A stretch of DNA of 64,000 nt from Terrimesophilobacter sp964651535 (GTDB taxonomy: Bacteria > Actinomycetota > Actinomycetes > Actinomycetales > Microbacteriaceae), in assembly GCA_964651535.1 (NCBI GenBank), contig CAZYYE010000002.1:434001-498000 (forward strand), read 5' to 3'. Below the pieces are notes generated by a model. The model was not told the DNA's origin. It was given only the letters and a program-made list of their open reading frames with translations, and made no database searches. How positions within the stretch are numbered: the stretch's first letter is position 1; every line of letters starts with the position of its first letter. Shown here piece by piece: positions 8,812-16,648 of the stretch. A program made the position numbers and the translations under genes.

Positions 8812-9153
8812 TCAGGCGATGTACACCTTGCGCAGCGTCTCCGTGACCGTCCATACCGTGCGCTGTCCGTCGTGCAGCCTGCCGACGGAGCCGGGGCCGA
8901 GTTCGACGATCGTGCCATCCGCGAAATCGACCGTCGCCGCGCCGAACAACACGACGAAAACTTCGTCCGCCTCGACATCCGATGAGGCACCCACGGAGTG
9001 CTCCCACACGCCGTACTCGCGATCGCCGAGCATGCCGAGCTCGGCCACGCCGACGACGGGCGACCCCGAAACGACCTGCGCCTGCGCCACCGGCGCGAAC
9101 TCCAGCTCGAGGGTCGCAGCCGCCACGAAGTCGATCGCTGCCGCCTCGCTCAC
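8812..9153 (-). CDS. Cupin-domain protein (DUF861/Cupin_3 type)
   Basis: A 113-residue single-domain cupin. ADEVFVVLFGAATVDFADG and LGPGSVGRLHDG carry the cupin core, ending in TVWTVTETLRKVYI. This matches the Cupin_3 group (ureidoglycine aminohydrolase-like and related small binding cupins). The GTG start overlaps the stop of the FAD oxidoreductase (GTGA), so the two are co-translated and probably act on the same metabolite. The substrate is unknown. Confidence 0.8.
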   Translation of the reverse strand: MSEAAAIDFVAAATLELEFAPVAQAQVVSGSPVVGVAELGMLGDREYGVWEHSVGASSDVEADEVFVVLFGAATVDFADGTIVELGPGSVGRLHDGQRTVWTVTETLRKVYIA

Positions 9154-10568
9154 GAGTCGAACCCGAGCCCGAGAGCATCCAGCGTGCGCAGCACGAGATT
9201 GCGCTTGCCGCGATTGTGGTCGGCCCGATTCATCGCCCACTTCGACACCGCGACGCCCATCCACGCAATGGGGTCCGGCGGGAACGGAATCGGCAGCGAC
9301 TTCACCATCTTCAACTCGGTGCGTTCGGTCTTTAGCCCCCACAATTGGTCGAGCATGACATTCGCCGCAAACCGCGTGCTCGCAACACCCAACCCCGTGA
9401 ATCCGGCGACGTGCGCGACGCGGCCGCCGCGTGCGTGCCCGAAGAACGCCGTGAACCGGCTGCACGTGTCGATCACGCCGGCCCACCGGTGCGTGAACCT
9501 GATGCCTTCCAGTTGCGGGAATGTCGTGAAGAAGTGGCTCGCGAGCCGCCGGTGCGTCTCCGGTCGATCCTCGTACTCCGGTTTGATCTTCCCGCCGTAG
9601 TGGTACACGGCGTCGTAGCCGCCGAACAGGATGCGGTTGTCCTTCGACAACCGGTAGTAGTGGAACTGGTTCGCCAGGTCCGCAACGCCCTGCCGGTTGT
9701 TCCAGCCGATCGACTCCAGCTGGGCATCCGTGAGCGGCTCCGTCATGAGCACGTAGTCATACACGGGCACGGTGTGCCAGCGGTAACGCTTCAACAGCGA
9801 AGGGAACGCGTTCGTCGCGAGCGCGACCCGCGTCGCCCGGATGTCCCCCGTCGCGAGCTTCACCGTCACGGGCCCGCGGCGCTTGCTCGCGAGCGTCAAC
9901 ACGGGTGAATTCTCGAACAGGTCGACCCCGGCTTCATGGCACGCGCGTGCCAGCTCGTGCGCGAGCTTGCCCGGGTGCACCATGGCGTTGTCGCGCGTCG
10001 ACCACAGTCCGGCGAGATACGTCGGCGAGGAGATCTCTTCCTGCATCCGCGCCTCGTCGAAAAACTTCACGTGCTCGGCATCCTTGTCGTCCTCGAGCCA
10101 CTCCACCTGGTGCGGCTCGATCGCCACGGCAACCGCCCCGGTGCGCTCGAAATCGCAATCGAGGCCGAGTTCCCACACCGTCTGCTCGATCTCGTCCAGG
10201 TTCTGCATGCCGAGCCGGTCAAGCAGCTCGAGTTCCTTCGGGAAGCGCCTGGCGCCGTTGACCTCGCCGTGCGTCAGGGTCGCTTCACAGAAACCGCCGT
10301 TGCGACCGGATGCCGCCCAGCCGATCTGATGGGCTTCCAGCAGCGCGACGCGCGTCGACGAATCCCGCTGCTTGGCCATGAGCGCCGTCCACAACCCCGC
10401 GAACCCGCCGCCGACCACCACGAGGTCGTAGTCCTGCACGTCGTTGTAGCGCGGCCATGGTCGGGCCACGACATCGTCGAGCCAGAACGGCGAGAGCACA
10501 GAGCCGGCGAGGGCTTCGTCGATGATGTGTTCGGCAGGGACTGAGCGCTCGAAAGCGGTGGGTTCCAC
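9150..10568 (-). CDS. FAD-dependent amine oxidoreductase (DAO family, PuuB-like)
   Basis: A 472-residue flavoprotein of the D-amino-acid oxidase/gamma-glutamylputrescine oxidase type. The dinucleotide-binding motif is DLVVVGGGFAGLWTAL (about residues 48-63). AASGRNGGF and the C-terminal VAGFTGLGVASTRFAA close the FAD site. It likely oxidises a secondary amine or polyamine derivative; the substrate cannot be told from sequence. It forms a two-gene unit with the cupin, placed between DUF2469 and yraN, which are usually close together. Confidence 0.85.
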   Translation of the reverse strand: MEPTAFERSVPAEHIIDEALAGSVLSPFWLDDVVARPWPRYNDVQDYDLVVVGGGFAGLWTALMAKQRDSSTRVALLEAHQIGWAASGRNGGFCEATLTHGEVNGARRFPKELELLDRLGMQNLDEIEQTVWELGLDCDFERTGAVAVAIEPHQVEWLEDDKDAEHVKFFDEARMQEEISSPTYLAGLWSTRDNAMVHPGKLAHELARACHEAGVDLFENSPVLTLASKRRGPVTVKLATGDIRATRVALATNAFPSLLKRYRWHTVPVYDYVLMTEPLTDAQLESIGWNNRQGVADLANQFHYYRLSKDNRILFGGYDAVYHYGGKIKPEYEDRPETHRRLASHFFTTFPQLEGIRFTHRWAGVIDTCSRFTAFFGHARGGRVAHVAGFTGLGVASTRFAANVMLDQLWGLKTERTELKMVKSLPIPFPPDPIAWMGVAVSKWAMNRADHNRGKRNLVLRTLDALGLGFDS

Positions 10569-10640
10569 GAGAGACTTCCTTGTCGATGAGTGCGGAGGGT
10601 GGGTGCGGCCTGTCTTTTTGGCCGAATACCGGTCGTGAAG

Positions 10641-10964
10641 CTATTCGTCGAGTGCGAGTTCCTTCGGGAGTTCAAGCTCCTTCGAACTCAACTCCTCAAC
10701 ATTCACGTCCTTGAACGTGAGCACGCGCACCGACTTCACAAACCTGTCTGAGCGGTAAACGTCCCACACCCACACGTCGCTCATGGTGAGTTCGAAGTAG
10801 AAATCGTGTTCGGTTTCCTGCCGCACGAGCTCGACCTCGTTCGCCAAATAGAACCGACGCTCCGTCTCCACGACATACCGGAACTGACCGACGACATCCC
10901 GATATTCGCGGAACAGCGCCAGTTCAACCTCGCGGTCGTAGTCTTCGAAATCTTCCTCGTCCAT
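10641..10964 (-). CDS. DUF2469 family protein
   Basis: A 107-residue acidic protein (DEEDFEDYDREVELALFREYRD at the N-terminus; then FYLANEVELVR and a VWDVYRSDRFV region). This family is conserved across actinobacteria beside rnhB, as here. Function is unknown. TAGGAT lies 9 nt before the ATG, so the leader is only about 2-3 nt. Confidence 0.85.
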   Translation of the reverse strand: MDEEDFEDYDREVELALFREYRDVVGQFRYVVETERRFYLANEVELVRQETEHDFYFELTMSDVWVWDVYRSDRFVKSVRVLTFKDVNVEELSSKELELPKELALDE

Positions 10965-10973
10965 TGCCTGTCA

Positions 10974-10979
10974 ATCCTA
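10974..10979 (-). promoter_or_regulatory. -10 element (DUF2469 gene)
   Basis: TAGGAT with a 9-nt gap to the ATG at 10964 predicts an almost leaderless transcript. Confidence 0.4.
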
Positions 10980-11672
10980 GGCGGTCTCGCTGCGCAGCGC
11001 TGGAGAAGGCAGATCTGCCGACGCGCGAGGGGCCGGCGCCTTCAGCCAGGTCAGCCGGTGAATGCTCGCGGTCCCCAGTCGTTCGATCGCCGCGAAGTGC
11101 CCCGCCGAGCCATAACCCTTGTTGCCACTCCACCCATAGCCGGGCTCGATTGCATCCGATTCGATCATGAGGCGGTCGCGATGAACCTTCGCGATCACGG
11201 ATGCGGCGGCAACAGACGCGCAATCCCGGTCCGCCTTGACTTGCGTCCGCACCGTCACGGGGCTCGCCAGCGCCGGATTCAACCAGTCGTGGCGGCCGTC
11301 GAGCACGATCACGCTGTCGAGGATGCGCAATCCCGACGCGTGAAGCGCAACGAGCGCTCGTTTGCCCGCAAGCCCGAGGCATGCCGTGATCCCGAGCCGA
11401 TCCACTTCTTCCGCACTCGCAAGACCGACGGCGGAGTGCAGCGCCCAGTCGACGGCGCGGGGAGCGAGTTCCTCCCGGCGCTTCTCGCTGAGCATTTTGG
11501 AATCGCGCAACCCCTCCGGGTTTGGCCCGCTTGAGGTATCGATCGCGCACATGCCCACCGCGACGGGGCCCGCGATCGCGCCGCGACCCACCTCGTCGCA
11601 TCCGATGACGAACCGCGCTCCGTCGGCGAACAGCTCGAGTTCGAGCTGCAGTGTGGGGTCTGCGACAGCCAT
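10977..11672 (-). CDS. rnhB: Ribonuclease HII
   Basis: A 231-residue enzyme that removes ribonucleotides and RNA primers from RNA-DNA hybrids. The type 2 RNase H signature GCDEVGRGAIAGP (acidic pair near residues 26-27) and the later carboxylates in VIVLDGRHDW and KVHRDRL are all present. The ATG follows the lepB TAG directly, with no intervening base, so the two are co-transcribed. Confidence 0.95.
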   Translation of the reverse strand: MAVADPTLQLELELFADGARFVIGCDEVGRGAIAGPVAVGMCAIDTSSGPNPEGLRDSKMLSEKRREELAPRAVDWALHSAVGLASAEEVDRLGITACLGLAGKRALVALHASGLRILDSVIVLDGRHDWLNPALASPVTVRTQVKADRDCASVAAASVIAKVHRDRLMIESDAIEPGYGWSGNKGYGSAGHFAAIERLGTASIHRLTWLKAPAPRASADLPSPALRSETA

Positions 11673-12419
11673 CTACTGGCCTTTATCCTCCACACCCGCA
11701 AACACGGTCGGGTAATTGTCGAGCCAGGCCCAGTGGTCGATCGGCCAACTCACCAGGAACGCGCGCCCGACGACGTTGTCGATGGGCACGAAGCCCTTGC
11801 CCGGTTTGTTCGTGTTGTAGCGGGAATCCGCGGAATCGTACCGGTTGTCGCCCATGACCCACAGCGAATCCTTCGGAACGGTGACGCTGAAGTCCGTTCC
11901 CGATGCTTTCGTCACGCCAGGCGGCAGCGTCAGGTACGGCTCGCCGAGCGGAACCCCGTTGACCGTTACCTGACCGAACGTATTGCAGCATTCGACCGTG
12001 TCGCCCGGCATGCCGATGACGCGTTTGATCAGGTGGTCATCGCTGTCCGGGGCGCTGAGCCCGACGACCGACAGCACCCAGTCGATGCTCGTCGCGAACC
12101 AGTTCTGTTCGATCTTCTGACGAGGCGGCAGCCATCCGCCCGGGTCGCGGAACACGACGACATCGCCGTGCTCGAGGGGGACGAGGTTCGGGACGAGCTC
12201 GTTCACGATGATCCGGTCATCGATTTGGAGTGTGTCCTCCATTGACCCGGACGGGATATAGAACGAGCGGATGAGGAATGCCTTGATTCCCACGGAAATC
12301 ACGATCGCGGCGAGAAGGATCAGCACGATGTCGCGGATGAATAGTTTCACCCCGCGCGTGCGGCGGCGCGGCCGCTTATCCGCAGATTCCTGCGGTGTCG
12401 GCGATAAAGCAGTAGTCAT
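11673..12419 (-). CDS. lepB: Signal peptidase I
   Basis: A 248-residue membrane protease that cleaves signal peptides of secreted proteins. A basic N-terminus and one membrane anchor (about residues 28-48) precede the catalytic Ser in IPSGSMEDTL. The catalytic Lys lies in IKRVIGMPGD, and the late signature GDNRYDSADSR is present. All catalytic residues are intact. It starts at ATG 12419 with AGGGG close upstream. Confidence 0.95.
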   Translation of the reverse strand: MTTALSPTPQESADKRPRRRTRGVKLFIRDIVLILLAAIVISVGIKAFLIRSFYIPSGSMEDTLQIDDRIIVNELVPNLVPLEHGDVVVFRDPGGWLPPRQKIEQNWFATSIDWVLSVVGLSAPDSDDHLIKRVIGMPGDTVECCNTFGQVTVNGVPLGEPYLTLPPGVTKASGTDFSVTVPKDSLWVMGDNRYDSADSRYNTNKPGKGFVPIDNVVGRAFLVSWPIDHWAWLDNYPTVFAGVEDKGQ

Positions 12420-12440
12420 TGGGCCCCTGAGTTCTCCACA

Positions 12441-12446
12441 AGTCTA
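12441..12446 (-). promoter_or_regulatory. -10 element upstream of lepB-rnhB
   Basis: TAGACT lies 21 nt before the lepB ATG, predicting a leader of about 14 nt that carries the AGGGG ribosome binding site. Confidence 0.4.
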
Positions 12447-12477
12447 GGGTCTGGCAAACGCCGGTCGGCCCAACGAA

Positions 12478-12828
12478 TCAGCTGGTTTCGCGCTTTTCCT
12501 TGATCTTCGCCTTCTTGCCGCGCAAGTCGCGGAGGTAGTACAACTTCGCGCGGCGCACGTCGCCGCGGGTCACGATCTCGATGTGATCGATGGCCGGGGA
12601 GTGCACGGGGAACGTACGCTCGACGCCGACCTGGAAGCTGATCTTGCGGACGCAGAACGTCTCGCGGATGCCCTCGCCAGAGCGGCCGATAACGACGCCC
12701 TGGAACACCTGAACACGCGAACGGGTTCCTTCAACGATGTTGACGTGGACCTTGACGTTGTCGCCGGCGCGGAAGTCCGGAATGTCATTGCGCAGCGATG
12801 CTGCGTCAACGGAATCGAGGATGTGCAT
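12478..12828 (-). CDS. rplS: 50S ribosomal protein L19 (bL19)
   Basis: A 116-residue bL19 at the 30S-50S interface. PDFRAGDNVKVHV, RVQVFQGVVIGRSGEGIRETF and the basic tail AKLYYLRDLRGKKAKIKEKR are diagnostic. The ATG at 12828 (MHILDSVD) gives the normal length. The frame remains open upstream to 12945, but that extension is out of character for the family. About 165 bases between its start and the next gene hold no recognisable gene. Confidence 0.96.
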   Translation of the reverse strand: MHILDSVDAASLRNDIPDFRAGDNVKVHVNIVEGTRSRVQVFQGVVIGRSGEGIRETFCVRKISFQVGVERTFPVHSPAIDHIEIVTRGDVRRAKLYYLRDLRGKKAKIKEKRETS

Positions 12829-12992
12829 GTTCGTTCGCTCTCTGCAATCGCCACAGGTCGACGGCGTGCTGGTTACTGCGTGGAAGAAGAAACGTGCCGG
12901 ATGAGTGCTGTGGCCCCCCTGTGGCAGGGCCGTGCGCAGGCACAAACAGCAATTCTGTCACACCGGAAGGCCAGTCGCCAACCTCGAGTGAA

Positions 12993-13409
12993 CTAGCGGG
13001 AGGACACCGGGATTGCGTCGTAGCCCGCGAATGCCAGGGAGATGCGGTTTCGAGCCTCCGCCACGAGCTGCCACACCGCAACCCAAAACGCGGCGAGAGT
13101 AGCCACAATCGCGGCGACGGCAACGAGCGGATTTGTCACGAGGCCAGCGAGCGCGAGAACCGTGTACCAGGCGCCGAGCGTGCCGACATCCAGCCACGAC
13201 ACCAGTCGCGAGCGGCGCACCGATTTCCTGGCGACCGTGATTCCCATCACGATGATGAGGGCGAGTGAAAGCGCGGGTGCGGCGAACAGGAGGAAGATGA
13301 GCTCCCAGCCCGAGCCGTCAATCCTCATGCCCCGCCCGATGAGCAGCCACAGCGGAAGCACGGGAATCGCCCAGAACTGGGCGTAATACAACGCTTTCCT
13401 CAACCACAT
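12993..13409 (-). CDS. Small integral membrane protein, unknown function
   Basis: A 138-residue protein with about four hydrophobic segments (roughly residues 8-25, 35-57, 72-95 and 98-120) and a short polar C-terminus. No known motif was seen. The ATG at 13409 lies 7 nt after TACTCT, which supports it over the longer open frame. It is divergent from map. Confidence 0.65.
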   Translation of the reverse strand: MWLRKALYYAQFWAIPVLPLWLLIGRGMRIDGSGWELIFLLFAAPALSLALIIVMGITVARKSVRRSRLVSWLDVGTLGAWYTVLALAGLVTNPLVAVAAIVATLAAFWVAVWQLVAEARNRISLAFAGYDAIPVSSR

Positions 13410-13416
13410 ACGTTCC

Positions 13417-13422
13417 AGAGTA
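13417..13422 (-). promoter_or_regulatory. -10 element of leaderless promoter (membrane protein)
   Basis: TACTCT, a 7-nt spacer, then the ATG at 13409. Confidence 0.5.
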
Positions 13423-13448
13423 CGCGCAGCTTGGTGAAGAATAGCTGG

Positions 13449-14216
13449 ATGATCGAGTTGAGAACGCCTGCCGAGCTGGAAGCGATGCGACCGGCGGGCC
13501 AGTTCGTGGCCAGCGTTCTTACGGCCCTTTCGGAAACCGCCGATGTGGGCGTGAACCTTCTCGAACTGGATGCGCTCGCCCACCAAATGATCAGGTCTCG
13601 GGGGGCCGAGAGCTGCTACATCGACTACCACCCGTCGTTTGGGGCAATGCCGTTCGGCAAGGTGCTGTGCACTTCCGTCAACGATGCGGCCTTGCACGGC
13701 CTCCCCCACGACTACGAGCTTCAGGACGGCGATCTCGTGAGCCTCGACTTCGCGGTGTCGGTTGACGGGTGGGTCGCCGATTCTGCGATCTCCCTCGTGG
13801 TGGGTACTCCGCGCGCCGAGGACCTCGCCCTCATCGAAACGACGGAGCGCGCGCTCGCCGCGGGCATTGCCGCCGCGCAATCCGGCAAGCGCATGGGTGA
13901 TGTCTCCGCTGCGATCGGCGCCGTGGCCCGTGAGGCCGGCCTCGGCATCAATACCGATTTCGGCGGGCATGGGGTCGGGCGAACGATGCACGGGGATCCT
14001 CACGTGCCCAACGATGGGCGCGCGGGGCGCGGCTACCCGTTGAAGCCCGGACTCGTGTTCGCGATCGAGCCGTGGTTCATGCACACGACCGACCAGATCT
14101 TCACCGACCCGGATGGCTGGACATTGCGCAGCCTCGACGGTTCGCGCTCAGCTCACGCGGAGCACACGATCGCGATCACGAATGACGGCCCCCTCATCCT
14201 CACCGCCCGCCCCTGA
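13449..14216 (+). CDS. map: Type I methionine aminopeptidase
   Basis: A 255-residue metalloprotease that removes N-terminal Met from new proteins. The metal ligands of the pita-bread fold are visible: VSLDFAV, DGWVADSA, GHGVGR and IEPWF, with a final Glu in HAEHTIA. ATG 13449 is chosen; AAGAAT, a weak -10, lies 6 nt before it. A TTG at 13431 would add six residues. It ends about 18 nt before a palindromic repeat shared with convergent trmD. Confidence 0.95.
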   Translation: MIELRTPAELEAMRPAGQFVASVLTALSETADVGVNLLELDALAHQMIRSRGAESCYIDYHPSFGAMPFGKVLCTSVNDAALHGLPHDYELQDGDLVSLDFAVSVDGWVADSAISLVVGTPRAEDLALIETTERALAAGIAAAQSGKRMGDVSAAIGAVAREAGLGINTDFGGHGVGRTMHGDPHVPNDGRAGRGYPLKPGLVFAIEPWFMHTTDQIFTDPDGWTLRSLDGSRSAHAEHTIAITNDGPLILTARP

Positions 14217-14233
14217 CCCCCGACCCCTGGTTT

Positions 14234-14344
14234 CTGACTTTCATTATTCAGGAGGTGGTGTGACGCATGAGGTTTTGCGTCCAGAAGGTGACGGCCATCA
14301 TCCCACCGGTAACTTCTGTCACACCACCTCCTGAATTATGAAAG
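14234..14344. repeat. Palindromic repeat family A, full-length hairpin copy
   Basis: Arms 14238-14264 and 14318-14344 are inverted repeats matching at 26 of 27 bases, separated by 53 bases that also pair partly. The outer motif reads CTGACTTTCAT then ATTCAGGAG. It lies between convergent map and trmD, and the TAA stop of trmD lies inside the right arm. A half-copy is found at 30044-30083 after ftsY. It may act as a bidirectional terminator and looks like a REP- or MITE-like dispersed element. Confidence 0.75.
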
Positions 14345-15046
14345 CAAGTCGGGGCGGATGGCGCGAGTGCGCTCGAGTTGTTGCTCGCGACGCCACGCGG
14401 CGATGGCCCCGTGGTTGCCGTTGAGGAGAACCGGCGGCACTTTGTATCCGCGCCACTCCGCAGGCTTCGTGTAGCTCGGGTACTCGAGCAACCCGTCACT
14501 GTGCGACTCTTCGATGAGGCTTTGCGGGTTGCCGACAACTCCGGGGATCAGCCTGCCGATCGCCTCGATCATCGCCAACACCGCAACCTCGCCGCCGTTC
14601 AGCACGTAGTCGCCCATGCTCACGAGCAGCACCCGCGCACGGGACGCGGCATACTCGAACACCCGCTCGTCGATGCCCTCATAGCGACCGCAACCGAAAA
14701 TCAGGTGAGGTTCGGCAGAAAGTTCCTGCGCCATTGCCTGAGAGAACAGCTCGCCGGCGGGCGACGGGAAGATGATCGTCGGGCCCCCTTCGAGACGCGC
14801 TTCGCGCACCTCAGGGAGCGGATCGAGGATGCGGTCGAGCGCTTCGCCCCACGGCTCGGGCTTCATGACCATGCCGGCGCCCCCGCCGTACGGGGTGTCG
14901 TCCACGCTGCGATGCCGGTCATGCGTGAAATCGCGCAAGTCGCGAATGTCGAGGTCGATCAGGCCTGCCTCGCGCGCCTTGCCCAGCAGCGACACATCCA
15001 GCGCGGAGAAGAACTCCGGAAATATCGTGACGATGTCGATGCGCAT
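14336..15046 (-). CDS. trmD: tRNA (guanine-N1-)-methyltransferase TrmD
   Basis: A 236-residue SPOUT methyltransferase that makes m1G37 in tRNAs to prevent frameshifting. MRIDIVTIFPEFF, DDTPYGGGAGMVMKPEP and DYVLNGGE are family signatures. The last codons and the TAA stop come from the palindromic repeat, so the C-terminus (ending DLLS) may have been reset by its insertion. It lies 5 nt downstream of rimM in the usual rpsP-khpA-rimM-trmD operon. Confidence 0.95.
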   Translation of the reverse strand: MRIDIVTIFPEFFSALDVSLLGKAREAGLIDLDIRDLRDFTHDRHRSVDDTPYGGGAGMVMKPEPWGEALDRILDPLPEVREARLEGGPTIIFPSPAGELFSQAMAQELSAEPHLIFGCGRYEGIDERVFEYAASRARVLLVSMGDYVLNGGEVAVLAMIEAIGRLIPGVVGNPQSLIEESHSDGLLEYPSYTKPAEWRGYKVPPVLLNGNHGAIAAWRREQQLERTRAIRPDLLS

Positions 15047-15051
15047 GGGAG

Positions 15052-15609
15052 TCAGCTTAGATTGTTGGAATCCTCGGATTCGGGTTCGGGTTCGTCGTCG
15101 GGCAGTTGCTCGAACAGCCCGGGCGGCGGTGTCACCGTGATGGTACCTGCCGCGATATCCACGGAGGGCACGATCGCTTTCACGAACGGAACCATGACGT
15201 CGCCATCGCCGGTGTCAACGTGGAGGAGGTCCTGTGCGGGGAAATGATCCAGCCGCACGACAGTTCCCACCTTCACACCGTCGCGCAACACAGTGAGGCC
15301 GATGAGCTGGTGGTCGTACCAGGCGTCCTCCTCCTCGGGTGCCTCTGACGGATCATGCTCGATGAGCAGGATCGCCTTGATGAGGCCTTCGGCGGCAGTG
15401 CGGTCGAGGATGTCTTTGAAGAACGCAACCGGATGCGAGTTGAACCATTTCAACTCGATCAGTTCGAGAGACTTTCCGTGCCACGGCGACTCTTCCGGAA
15501 CCTGAAGCGAGAACACGGCACCCGGAACGAATCGCCGCTCCGGGTCATCCGTGTACAACTCGATCTTGATCGCTCCCTTGAGGCCGTGCGCCTTGGTGAG
15601 TCGACCCAC
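15052..15609 (-). CDS. rimM: Ribosome maturation factor RimM
   Basis: A 30S assembly factor with the RimM N-terminal barrel (VGRLTKAHGLKG, TDDPERRF) and a C-terminal PRC barrel (DHQLIGLTV, HFPAQDLLHV, MVPFV), followed by an acidic tail. The start is problematic. The conserved frame extends upstream as SENTRLR with no ATG, GTG or TTG close by. Options are GTG 15609 (185 residues, missing one or two N-terminal residues of the barrel, no ribosome binding site) or an ATT at 15648 overlapping the khpA stop. The frame stays open upstream to 15747 inside khpA. Confidence 0.88.
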   Translation of the reverse strand: MGRLTKAHGLKGAIKIELYTDDPERRFVPGAVFSLQVPEESPWHGKSLELIELKWFNSHPVAFFKDILDRTAAEGLIKAILLIEHDPSEAPEEEDAWYDHQLIGLTVLRDGVKVGTVVRLDHFPAQDLLHVDTGDGDVMVPFVKAIVPSVDIAAGTITVTPPPGLFEQLPDDEPEPESEDSNNLS

Positions 15610-15640
15610 CCGAAGTCGGGTGTTTTCGGAGTCCGCCTTG

Positions 15641-15877
15641 CTAGAAATCGGTGTCCACCACGTCGACGCGCACCTTGCGGCCGTCAGCCAGCGCGGTGAC
15701 GAGAGTGCGGAGCGCCTTCGCCGTTCGACCGGACCGGCCGATGACACGGCCGAGATCCTCCGGGTTCACCCTCACTTCGAGAACGTCGCCTCGCGGCGAG
15801 TTCTTGGCGACGACCTCCACCTCGTCCGGGTGGTCAACGATTCCCTTGACGAGGTGTTCGAGAGCTGCGGCGAGCAC
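15641..15877 (-). CDS. khpA: KH-domain RNA-binding protein KhpA
   Basis: A 78-residue single KH domain. The GRVIGRSGRT segment contains the RNA-contacting GxxG loop. In Gram-positive bacteria KhpA works with KhpB/Jag on cell-envelope and translation control. It starts at GTG 15877, 2 nt after the rpsP stop, so the genes are coupled. Confidence 0.93.
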   Translation of the reverse strand: MLAAALEHLVKGIVDHPDEVEVVAKNSPRGDVLEVRVNPEDLGRVIGRSGRTAKALRTLVTALADGRKVRVDVVDTDF

Positions 15878-15879
15878 GA

Positions 15880-16521
15880 TCAGGCCTTGGAGTCGTCGGC
15901 GGCCTTGTCGGCGTCAGCCTCGGGCTCGTCGGCCTTCGCGTCAGCCTTCGGCTCGTCAGCCTTCTCGTCAGCCTTCGGCTCGTCGGTCTTCTCGTCAGTC
16001 TTCGCGTCAGCCTTCGGCGCGTCGGCATTCGTTTCGGCCTTCGCGTCGTCCTTGGTGTCTGGAGCAGTCTCATCCGTGGCGGGCGCGTCGCTTGCGGCGT
16101 CGGCATCCACAGCCTTGTCGGCTTTGTCGGCCTTCGCGGGCTTCTCGGCCTTCTCCGCCTTCGCGGGGGCCTCGGTCTTCGGCTTCAGAACCGGCTTCTT
16201 CTTCTCGTCGGCCTCGAACTCGGGCTTGGCCTCGGCCAGCTTGACCGTGTTCTTGGCGCCCTTTTCGCCCTTGAAGATGCCCCAATCGCCCGTGAGCTTC
16301 AGGAGCGCAGCGACCTGCTCGGTCGGCTGCGCGCCGACGCCGAGCCAGTACTGAGCACGGTCGGACTTGATTTCGATGATGGAAGGTTCCTCGGTCGGGT
16401 GGTACTTTCCGATTTCCTCGATCACGCGGCCGTCGCGCTTGGTGCGCGAGTCGGCGACGACGATGCGGTAAAACGGTGCGCGGATCTTGCCCATGCGCTT
16501 CAAACGAATCTTTACAGCCAC
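15880..16521 (-). CDS. rpsP: 30S ribosomal protein S16 (bS16) with long acidic tail
   Basis: A 213-residue bS16. The first 85 or so residues (VKIRLKRMGKIRAPFYRIVV, GRVIEEIGKYHP, YWLGVGAQPTEQV) are the normal ribosomal core. The family is usually 80-100 residues. Here a tail of about 95 residues follows, nearly all Ala, Lys, Asp, Glu and Pro, built from KADEKADEPKAD-like units encoded by imperfect repeats at roughly 15890-16180. Tails are known in actinobacterial S16, but this one is long. It starts at GTG 16521 with GGAG five bases upstream, heading the khpA-rimM-trmD operon. Confidence 0.94.
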   Translation of the reverse strand: MAVKIRLKRMGKIRAPFYRIVVADSRTKRDGRVIEEIGKYHPTEEPSIIEIKSDRAQYWLGVGAQPTEQVAALLKLTGDWGIFKGEKGAKNTVKLAEAKPEFEADEKKKPVLKPKTEAPAKAEKAEKPAKADKADKAVDADAASDAPATDETAPDTKDDAKAETNADAPKADAKTDEKTDEPKADEKADEPKADAKADEPEADADKAADDSKA

Positions 16522-16648
16522 AATTCTCCGTAGATTTCTTGTATTTGGGGCGAACTGCCGGCCGTGAGCGTAGGGGCACACGCGGCGAAAGCTCTGAAGG
16601 ATTCCGCGGCAGCCGATTAGAGGGTCGGGCAGGCCGGGACTCGACGCT

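Noticed and set aside
12829..12992. Possible L19 leader RNA upstream of rplS
   Set aside because: I could not find a convincing conserved stem with a regulatory fold, only short weak pairings.
14248..14538. Possible small protein reading through the palindromic repeat (ending NLMRHTTS)
   Set aside because: Its N-terminal part is an alternative frame of trmD and the rest is repeat sequence. The three repeat arms translate to similar FHxSGGGVT strings, which reflects DNA similarity, not a conserved gene.
15890..16180. Repeat array considered as CRISPR-like
   Set aside because: The units are short, imperfect, lack spacers and are in frame with rpsP; they encode its acidic tail.
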